DNA from: Prototheca cutis
Taxonomy: Eukaryota; Chlorophyta; Trebouxiophyceae; Chlorellales; Chlorellaceae
Assembly: GCA_002897115.2 (NCBI GenBank)
Contig: BCIH01000008.1
Span: 807,065-871,064 of the forward strand
DNA: 64,000 nt
Direction of reading: 5' to 3'
Positions 56,201 through 64,000 of this stretch are shown here, piece by piece. The position numbers were made by a program, and so were the translations under genes. Position 1 is the stretch's first letter. Each line of letters begins with the position of its first letter. The notes beneath the pieces were generated by a model. That model saw only the letters and a program-made list of their open reading frames with translations. It was not told where the DNA came from and did no database searches.

Positions 56201-58463
56201 ACGCTGTCTTTGCTCGGCGGCCTCCCGTGCCGCGTCTCGCCACGTGTCCAGCGCCCAGGCCTGGTACCCCTCGGCGACGACCGCAAGGCGGCCGGCCACG
56301 GTCCGGCACGCCGCACGCCGGCCAGCCACTGACGAGCGCCAGGCACCCAATGCGTCCCGCTGCACACGCTCGGCTCGCCGGTCCACCAGCCTGTTGTTCG
56401 GTCGTTCGATTGTTCAGTTTGCTCTTGTTTGTTTGAATTGGGTCGAGGGGACAGGACATGAAGGTGCGTGTCATGGTCTGGTGCCGTAAACTTGTCAGCG
56501 TTCTACGCAAGCCCCCCCAAATGCGCACACACACACAAACTGAATAACCTGATCAGGCCGGACCGACGGAGACTCGCAGATGCCACCTCGCCCCGCCATG
56601 CAGCAAAGGCAGCGTTGAGTGCAAGTTTGGAAGCGTGGACCTCGGCGCTACGCTCCAGCTCCACACGCTCTTGCAACAGCTCTCTCCACACTGCAAAACT
56701 GCGACGGGCGCGAGCGGCGGCGACGACACGTGCGACGTGGAGCCCAGCGGCGCGTTCGGCGGCCGCCAGGCGTGCCTGCTCGCGCCAATCCGCCAGTGCA
56801 GCACCCACCAGTCGCCGGGCTGCCGTCGCTTGAGAACGAAGCTGCAGCTCCACGACCCGCCGCTCGGTATCGCTGCGGCGCTCGCGCCACGCATGGAGAA
56901 CGTCGCCGAGCAGTGAAGCATTCCGTCCCCGGTGCACACGCTCGAGCATGAGTGTCCCGGCCTTTGTATCCGCAGTCTTGGCGCGCCATGCGGTAAACAC
57001 TTCCCTCACACGTTCCAATCCTGCAACTCCCGCACGGCGGTCTGCCTCCGCGCGCCGGGCCGCTGCATCACTCGTCAAGCCCCACCAGGCGACCAGCGTG
57101 GCTCCCATGCGTCGTGCCGCTGCGCGTCGGACCGCTGCGCGGAGCAACCCCTGCACGGCGGCGCGGTCGCGGGTGTGTGCCCGCCAGCCTCGCAGCGCTC
57201 GCAGCGCGATGCGTGACTCGGCGCGGCGACGAGCGGCGTCCTCCCGCGCCCGGCGCGCGCGCTCGTCGCCCGCCAGCGTTAGCCACGACCGAAACGAGAC
57301 TCCGAGTGCACGACGACGGCAGCGGCCTTCCATCGCCGCAACAGCCGTCGATTGCGTGTGCTCCGCCTCAGCACGGGCCGCCGTCAGCTCCCGGCTGCGC
57401 CGCTGGACGGCTTCCAGCAACTGGCTCACATCGACCTCGACCTGCGCCCTCAGGGTCTCCACCTGCAATTGTTTTTTTCCTTGGCTGACTCATTGTTGTT
57501 CCACGGTGATGTGTGATGTGTGTCTGTGTGGCCAACCACCCCTTCCTCCCAAACCACCGCCCCCAGCAATGTATAACCCCCCCCTCCCACACACACGCAC
57601 ACACAGGAACACCCCCCTAGGTACTTTGTTGGTGGCCCATGCACGGAGCTCGGCAGTGGTGCCGACCAGTTCGGCCAGGCGACCCTCGACCTCCAGACGC
57701 CGTGCCTTTTCCTTGTCCACGTACGCAAACCACTCTTGCACGACGACGTCGGAGATGCGGCGCAGCGCGTCGCGCTCCAGCGTGGCGCCCTGCCCGACCT
57801 CGCACAGGCTGCGCGGCGTGAGCGAGCCACCGGGGCCCACGGGGACAAATGCGCCGACTCGGACCAGACAAACCCGGAGCTGGACCTGGGGCAGGCGCCG
57901 GTTCTGGAGCACAACGGGCGTCGATGCGTCCCAAGCTGCCGCCAGCGCGGCGGAGCCGCCCTCGGCCAGCCGCCACTGCTCCCAGGTGCCAAGGTTTGCG
58001 CTGTGGAAGGCCAGGCGCGCCGCGCCACGCTTGGTTGCCTGCAGGAACCGGTCGCCCGCGGCGGGAGAGCGCAGGCCCAGCCACTCGCCAGAAAGTACCA
58101 CCTCCAGGTGTGTCGCTGAGCTGGCGGGGCCGCAGCGGTCGCAGGGCTGCAGCAGTTGCAGGCCGGGCATGTCAGAGCCCACATTGCCACCAGAGGAGGG
58201 CTGGACGCGATAAAACATGTCGCCATCGGCGCACTGAAGGGCGATGGCGTCCCCCGTGGCCAGGCCTGGCCGTGCCCGGGCGTCGGGCTTGAACAGTCGG
58301 GGGGCAGCTGCTTTGAATTGGGACAGGAGACGGCAACCATGAAGGTCGGGAAATACCCGCTGCTGTGTAACCGATCATATCAACCACACACACCCCGAAG
58401 AAAGACAGCACCGGACGCTTGCATGGTCTCACCCCTGTAGCTGATGCTGGTATGGGTGGCCAT
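53294..58463 (-). CDS. Sfi1-like Trp-repeat protein with N-terminal fascin-like beta-trefoil
   Basis: Five exons on the minus strand: 58463-58433, 58307-57625, 57462-56549, 56390-53666, 53452-53294; 1503 aa. Residues about 25-130 look like a fascin-type trefoil module: GDMFYRVQ, GEWLGLRS, then FHSANLGTWEQWRL. A heptad coiled coil (VETLRAQVEVDVSQLLEAV) leads into some two dozen units ending in a hydrophobic-x-x-Trp-Arg core (ALRGWRA, VFTAWRA, AFSAWRA), about 30-40 residues apart, Ala/Arg-rich. Sfi1 centrin-binding helices have this spacing and core. The C-terminal 450 residues are disordered with many SP/TP sites and a KEN box (53747-53755). A centrosome/basal body or cytoskeletal linker is a reasonable inference; centrin binding is not shown. 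The exon 3 donor could instead be 17 bases earlier in sense (also phase 2). Confidence 0.72.
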
Positions 58464-59039
58464 GCTCCGAGGGGAGGAAGCCCGACTGGTCTGCCGGGAG
58501 GCCGGGAGGGACCGAAAGGCCGGAGGACCCCGCGGACGAGGGGGATGACCCGCCCCCGAGGAATTAGGTGACATGGCGCCGCTGGATCAAGGGCTTGAAA
58601 TGGTTTTCACTCGGCCAGCGAGCTGCATGAGCGGCGCGATCAGCGCTCCTGTAGGTCTCGCCAAGTTTGCGTGCAGACAAAGCCAGACGCAGAGTGTCGC
58701 CCTCGTCTGGCAAATTCTGCTCAAAAATACACCTCTTATAGAATTGCTACTTTCCGTTCTCGACTCTACATCCACCTCAAGCGCTGCCCGTGGCAAGCGG
58801 TGATCCATTCGTGTTGCAAGTCGGCAAGCTGCGCTTGTCGAGTTCAGAGTTGAACAATAGAAAGGACGAAAAAAAGGGGGTGGAGTTACGCCCTTCGTGA
58901 ACACCCGAAACTCGAGTCTAAATGGTCATGATACAGCACGGAAGCATTTCATAGTATATTTACAGACAAGGACTTGGGTGCGATGACGTGTTTGTGAGCA
59001 GTTCAGGGCGGATTCACCTGAACACTCTGGAGCCAACCG
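58464..59039. promoter_or_regulatory. Divergent promoter region, Sfi1-like / NOT3
   Basis: 576 bases between opposed start codons, with an AT-rich middle (58720-58960). No specific element is recognised. Confidence 0.4.
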
Positions 59040-61758
59040 ATGGCAGCGCAGCGGAAACTGCTCCTGGATGTAGACAGGACGCTGAAAGCCGTCAAGGAAT
59101 CTTGTGGAGAATTCGACGACTCATTTGTAAAGGTATTTTTTTTGTGCGATCGTAGTCTAGATGACCGAATGAGGGATGACTCGCCTTGTCGACCATTGTC
59201 GCCCATTAACCAAGCGGCTGGTGCCACCTGTGTTGTCTTCTGCAGTGGCAGGAAGCAGGGGACGAGCGAGTGAGGGCCCACTTCTTCGATAACCTCAAGG
59301 CACAAGAAAAGAAACTGTATCGTTTTAAGCGCCAGATCAAAGCATGGTAATGTGGACCCCTTCGTGCTGTTTGCTACACAGGGTCTGACCTGACTTCTGT
59401 GGGACATGGCAGGCCCCAGACGGCTCAATTCTCGTATCACGGCTCAAGCACATCGCAGGACTCGCCTGGATGACATCAGAGACAAGCAGCCTCTTCAGGA
59501 AAGTCGCAAGGACATTGACGATCGGGTGATGCAGCTCACAACCACCGTGCTCCATGGGACTGACACTGCTCTTGGTGGAGGCAATGCCGAATACGCCGAT
59601 CTCCAGCAATGGTTCAACAGCGCCAAGCAGAAGCTCACGCTGGAGGTAAAGTCCTGTTGATGCTGTCCTTCCTGGTGGTTCAAGTGAATGGACGGATTCA
59701 TTGTCCCTTTTTCGTAAAAGCGCGCTGCTTGAGCGGACCTGCACTCTTCCGCTGTAGATGGAGGAGGCCGAGGCTGAGCTGGAGAGGCTGGCAGCGCTTT
59801 GTGTGCCAGTTCAGAAATTCAAGCCGTCGAGCAGTGCGGCCGATCGCTTTCTGCAACGCTTGGAGAGGCATGGACTCCATGTCAACAGGTTAGAGCAGCT
59901 CCTGCGATTGCTGCACAACCAGAGCATCAGCGTGAGTGCAGGGTTTTGGAGGTGGAGTGCCTGGATGCTGCGGTATTCTTGAGGATTGGTTTATTGGGAG
60001 GAACTTGTGGACTGCTGTTCCGTCGGCAATTTTGGCATTCTTTGCATGTTGTTGGAGTGGATGGGGACGTTCCGACAGGGCATGGGGACCGAGCTTGGGT
60101 CTGGTCTTCTTGAGATGGCACGTCCGCGGGCGCGAGCCATCTCCACATGTCCTTCCCCAACACCGCTTCTCCACGAAAGAGGGACGATCTCGAGTGCTGC
60201 CAGATCATGCTGGCGGACTACCTGGAGCGACACGAAACCTCTCCGGAGGACTTTGGCAACATTGATGAAACGTGCGTGCGTGGGGGCCAGAGGTGAAGTC
60301 CCCCGGTTGAGGGCATGTATCGGCATAGACCAAAACAGATGGCATGGCTGACGCTCTCTGAGATGCATGACCCAGCATGGTTTGCTTGGAAGTGCCATGT
60401 TTCCATGTCAATGAGCAGCGGCGTCGCAGCTGCAGTGGAATACTCAAGCCCTGTCATCTCACCTGTGTGCTTCCCATGCTATCCTTGGGCCAGATATGAG
60501 AGCGTTTTGGATGAGCTCAATCCTGTGCCAGCAGACCTTGGAAATCCAGCAAAGGGCGGTGGCCACGTTGAGCGGTCGTCCGCCTGCAAAGCTCCGGGCC
60601 AGCTTGGACAAAAGGCCAAGGCACAGAAGCAAGAACCCCAGCCCAAGCACCGCATCCGCATCATTTTCAATGCAGCTCGGGTAGCTCCGTCCAAGGACCG
60701 GCTCGGTTGTCCCGATCCAGTCGTATCAGTGGTGAAAGCACCCACAGCCGAGACGCGGGACCAGCCGGTGACCCCGGAGGAGGAGCTTGGTGCCGAGGAG
60801 GCCGTGGCAGCAATTGGCGAGCCGTATGGCGATGAGAATACGTCCATCAATGCACCTGTCGACATGGAGAACACTGGCCCCTTCGGCAAGGACAATGCTG
60901 GAATGAACGGTCTCCGCGACAAGGAGAATGCCGCTGTCAATGTCCCGGCCAGCAATGAGAATGAAACCATCAGCGCGCCTTTTAGCAATGAGAACGCATC
61001 TGCCCATGTGCAGCACAGTCAGGGTGCCAGGGTCCTGGTGCTTGCCAGGAGCGCACTGAGAAGGCAGCAGCCCTGCATCAGCACCGTCTCCTGTGGCACC
61101 TCCACTGGCTCCAACCACAGCACTCCCGGACGAGCTCTGTCATCGGATCATCATCGACTGCCCCTGACAAAGGCATCGGAGAGAACACCCCAGAACAGGG
61201 AGCAACCGATGGCTCCGGGACGCATCACCCCCCCGCTCCAAGCGCTGCTCCCGGCCTCACTTGACGAAGCCTGGACTGATGCAGCGGCGCCTGCACCGCG
61301 CACGGACGACCCCGCTCCCGCTGCGCAGGGGAGCCTGTGGGATGTGCCTGGCGTCGGGCACAAGTGGGCATGGGGGTGCTCAAGTTTGTCGTCGGTCCAG
61401 CCCCCCGCAAAGGAGCGCGCACTGCACAGCGGCGACCAGCTTCCACAGGAGCAAGAGGTCGAACGTCCTGTTCCCTTGTTGCTAGAGGAGCTGGCCAGCA
61501 CACTGGACGAGACATGGGAGACCACCGGGTTGAAGGAGATGCTGGAGGGGCCGTTCGGGGATGCTGGTCCCGACGAGGAAGGCGACTCATGCCACGAGAG
61601 GGTACCCCTGGGAGCACTCTGGCTGCATGTGGAGGCGGCGGCGCAGGACTTGTTGCACCCGCTGGATGCCCACAGCAGGCGTATTGACATGGCAGCCTTG
61701 CCACAGGTGCGGTGGTTTGGGGGCTGAGCTCTGAATGGATAATGGATAGGGCCTTTTT

Positions 61759-61789
<31 letters not shown>

Positions 61790-62299
61790 CGCATGGGCTA
61801 GCGATCCAGGGTTCGACGAGAGGCGGCCATGCTTTGGACAGCAGACGCCGCTGGCTGGTGGGGTGGCTGCACCTTCAATGGCCCTGAACACCCAAACCCT
61901 GGTCACCATGACCACCGGATCCGCAGGCCCTGGACGAGTGCACAGCGCCTTGGGCGGTTCTTGCGCCGGGGCTGGACCTTGAAACGGTCCTGTTTGCCTT
62001 TCACTTCGTTGCTGGAGCAGGTGCCTGGGCGGCCGACGAACTGGCCCGGCGGCGCTGGTCCTACAACCACAGTGCAGGCATCTGGTTCCAGGTCTGGGGC
62101 GTCGAGTTGCGTTCTGTTTTGGGGCATTGGAGGTTTCCTTGTTGTGCGACTGGAATCCAGCGAGGGCCTCGAAAGGAGAGAGGACTGGACCACGTACTGG
62201 TGGCATACATCCCGGGGGAGGAGGGGGGGCCCCAGGCTGCACCGCATGAAGCCTCAAGCCCTTGGCACAGCAATGCACCCGACCCCTTCACCCTCTCCA

Positions 62300-62363
<64 letters not shown>

Positions 62364-62666
62364 CCTTATAATTCTCTCATCCACATTGAACAACTGGTGC
62401 AGAAGCAGCACATGCGTGACAAGGCATCGACCTCCCCGTCGCCGGTGGTCTACTTTGACCCGGGGCTGTTCAGCGGGGCAGGGAGAGCAGGGGCCGTGGA
62501 TGCCCCGGCCGACGTGTTTTGCTTCCGGCTGGCAGGGCACACCGTGGAGCTCTGGAACGCCGAGGCCTGGGTCCAGCGGGCGATGCAAGATTTCTGCACG
62601 AGTCTGCAGGGGACGTGTGCACAAGCCTGCGCATGTCGCGGAGAGACGCCCACTGCCCTGGAGTGA
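59040..62666 (+). CDS. NOT3: CCR4-NOT complex subunit NOT3/NOT5
   Basis: Eight exons: 59040-59132, 59246-59346, 59459-59645, 59758-59931, 60180-60271, 60494-61706, 61927-62091, 62403-62666; 762 aa. The N-terminal coiled coil matches NOT3/5: RKLLLDVDRTLKAV, EKKLYRFKRQIKAW, then DDIRDKQPLQESRKDIDDRV and RLEQLLRLLHNQSIS, DDLE. A long disordered linker holds a short degenerate repeat (60832-61004) with a KEN box. The C-terminal NOT box is clear: DLETVLFAFHFVAGAGAW, ELARRRWSYNHSAGIWFQ, VVYFDPGLF and FRLAGHTVELWNAEAW. The protein scaffolds the deadenylase complex, and the NOT box pairs with NOT2. Intron 7 carries a C61 run and intron 6 a GT/G-rich run (61755-61789). The Trp codon split over intron 2 confirms that junction. 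Family members usually reach 600-850 aa. Confidence 0.9.
60832..61004 (+). repeat. NOT3: Degenerate ~30-bp repeat in NOT3 linker
   Basis: Six units carry an acidic/Asn core (DEN, MEN, KDN, KEN, NEN, NEN) at spacings of about 27-33 bases, with intervening Ala/Pro/Ser residues. The fourth unit (60921-60929) is a KEN box. The DNA cores share GANAATG or GAGAAYR, so the array looks like decayed tandem duplication. Confidence 0.55.
62302..62362 (+). repeat. C61 homopolymer in NOT3 intron 7
   Basis: Sixty-one uninterrupted C, 40 bases upstream of the last exon's acceptor. Length is probably approximate in a draft assembly. Confidence 0.9.
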
Positions 62667-63786
62667 TTGGTGGGGCTGGAACGTTTGTCTGGCATGCGCT
62701 GCGTTGACCACCATGTCCAGACTCCGTATGATGCACTTGAAGTAGTAAGAATGGAGTGCCTTTCTCATCGGGTGTCATGTGGGGTGCCCCTGTGTGGCCA
62801 GGGCAGCTGAGAGGGTCCCTGGACTCCCAAGCATGCTCTGCCCACCTGGTTGCACCAGGTAGAGACGCCTCTTCCAGGTTTGCTATCAGAAGTCTACTGT
62901 GCACTGTAACATCTTGAATGCGCGAGATGCAAGAATGTGCCGCGGGAGGTTGGAGCAGGTGGTGGGCAAGCCCCGCCCCTATGGCTCCCCAGGGCATGCG
63001 TGCGTGGCGTGGGGGGGGAGGCGAGAAGAATTCCCCCGCCCCGTGACTGAAGCGCGAGGACAACCCCATCAGCTCTCAAGTCAGCACACTCCCGGGCATG
63101 GCTTACATCCAAAGCATGTAAAGCGAGCCCTCGTTGTGCACATATTCAACTCATTGCCATTTAAGGGCTATAGTGTGCATGTAGGACAGCCTGTGAGGCC
63201 TCGGGGAGAGCAGTACGTCACCTCCCTGTCTCCGGCCTGGTTTGAAAGCCACGCAGGAGGCCAGGGGCGAGCAGGCCGCATCCAAAGTGGATACTTGCGC
63301 CACATAATGCCATCCGTGAAAGGCTGACAGCTCGTCAAGCGGTGCAGGTGCGTGGCAGGGGCTTCGGGAAATATGGCTTCTGCGACTCGGGTGCGGTAGG
63401 GGCATGCCGGTCTATGGCCTTTCTTTCTGCCCAAAGGTCGTCGTTGATTAAACAGAGTTTGATTTTGCTTTGTCGAGGGGCTCGTGCCGTGCACTGACCT
63501 CTGCGCACGGATGGTCCCGGCGTGACTACTTCGAAAGGCGTGTTGCTCCATGCCTCCCATCCACGGGCCCCTCACGCCTCCCCGTGGCCTGATTTTTCTT
63601 GATCGCACTTCTCTCGCAAGTTTGGTTGGTGGTCCGGTGACCCCAAGGACTGGAACGGGGAATGTGTTTTTTCGACAGGACTTCCCGCGCCCTGGCCCGG
63701 TGCTCAGGTGTTCACGACGGAACCTCCCCGCAGGCTGGGGCCCCCTTTCTGAGTCTCCCCCGGAGCGGACTGGAGAGCGCTCCAGC
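62667..63786. other. Intergenic after NOT3
   Basis: Over 1 kb without a supportable gene. It holds a TGTAA at 62905-62909 and probably the promoter of the gene starting at 63787. Minus-strand open frames (for example 63168-63962) show no family motif. Confidence 0.45.
62905..62909 (+). terminator. Candidate polyadenylation signal TGTAA
   Basis: TGTAA lies 239 bases after the NOT3 stop codon, on the same strand. Confidence 0.4.
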
Positions 63787-63851
63787 ATGGATGCCCAGGA
63801 CGCAGAGATTGATGCCCTCGATGCGCTGGGAGCTCTGGCAGACTTTGCCAG
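63787..63851 (+). CDS. First exon of a gene running out of the window
   Basis: ATG opens MDAQDAEIDALDALGALADF, then CC AG followed by GTGCGG, a good donor in phase 2. The short acidic, Leu/Ala-rich helix looks like a real N-terminus and its codons end mostly in G or C. No further exon can be assigned before 64000. The family is not recognisable from 21 residues. Confidence 0.4.
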
Positions 63852-64000
63852 GTGCGGTGGTGACAATCTGCTGTAGTTTGGCACTGGGTGTCGGGGTTTC
63901 ACGGCTGGGGGTCCCGACAGGGGTGGGCCACTCCTGGCTGGAGAGCATGCGTTGGAGCCCACTGCAGTGGGCGGCCGTAAATGGTGCCATGTTGTATTTC

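Overview
The window reads as nuclear DNA of a GC-rich green alga, most likely a Chlorella-like trebouxiophyte. Reasons seen in the sequence: nearly every gene is broken by short GT-AG introns (a few GC-AG) that keep frame across the junctions; codon third positions are strongly G/C; a plastid-targeted RETICULATA-related gene is present; plant-type protein architectures occur (a PDI-C protein with a thioredoxin domain inside an ERV/ERGIC framework, an ELF9-like Tat-SF1 with an N-terminal GYF-like domain); and TGTAA, the green-algal polyadenylation signal, follows several stop codons. Four N positions (19380, 41537, 42334, 42522) and long homopolymer runs show that this is a draft assembly. The species assignment is inference.

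Layout. 1-1101: no assignable gene, with a foldback repeat. 1102-8600 (+): BRO1-domain protein, RETICULATA-related plastid protein, YAE1-like Fe-S assembly adaptor, UBLCP1-type phosphatase. 9886-11641 (-): Raf/TKL-like kinase, divergent from a tropinone-reductase-like SDR (12014-13401). 13911-19800 (+): RPB1, the largest subunit of RNA polymerase II, with a 32-heptad tail. 20299-22524 (+): cytosolic glucose-6-phosphate isomerase, convergent with a PDI-C protein (23121-25301, -). 25618-29615 (+): Tat-SF1/ELF9 and a U1A/U2B''-type snRNP protein. 29903-30635 (-): unknown Gly/Ala-rich protein, divergent from dephospho-CoA kinase (30917-32038). 32.2-33.5 kb: a weak gene candidate. 33977-35125 (+): F-box/SUKH-like protein. 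35338-41517 (-): RPC1, the largest subunit of RNA polymerase III, divergent from a giant HEATR5/Laa1 HEAT-repeat gene (41934-49912). 50007-50638 (-): UPF0548 gene, 5' part unresolved. 51524-52961 (+): mitoribosomal mS35. 53294-58463 (-): a large Sfi1-like repeat protein with an N-terminal beta-trefoil, divergent from NOT3 (59040-62666). A new gene starts at 63787.

Functional theme. Many genes act on RNA synthesis or processing: RPB1, a CTD-type phosphatase (UBLCP1), RPC1, two U2 snRNP-related factors in tandem, and CCR4-NOT subunit NOT3. The rest is housekeeping (glycolysis, CoA synthesis, secretory folding, Fe-S assembly, endosomal and AP-1 trafficking, mitochondrial translation). I see no operons, CRISPR, phage or other prokaryotic features. 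Exon borders were chosen so that splice signals, reading phase and family alignment agree; the few that remain uncertain are marked.

The points most worth following are: the Pol II clamp, where both RPB1 zinc sites deviate while RPC1 in the same window is canonical; a highly homogenised CTD with no Ser7 or Lys7; three GC-AG introns; a 17-nt micro-exon; long G/C homopolymers confined to introns; a dispersed foldback element; and the trefoil plus Sfi1-repeat protein.
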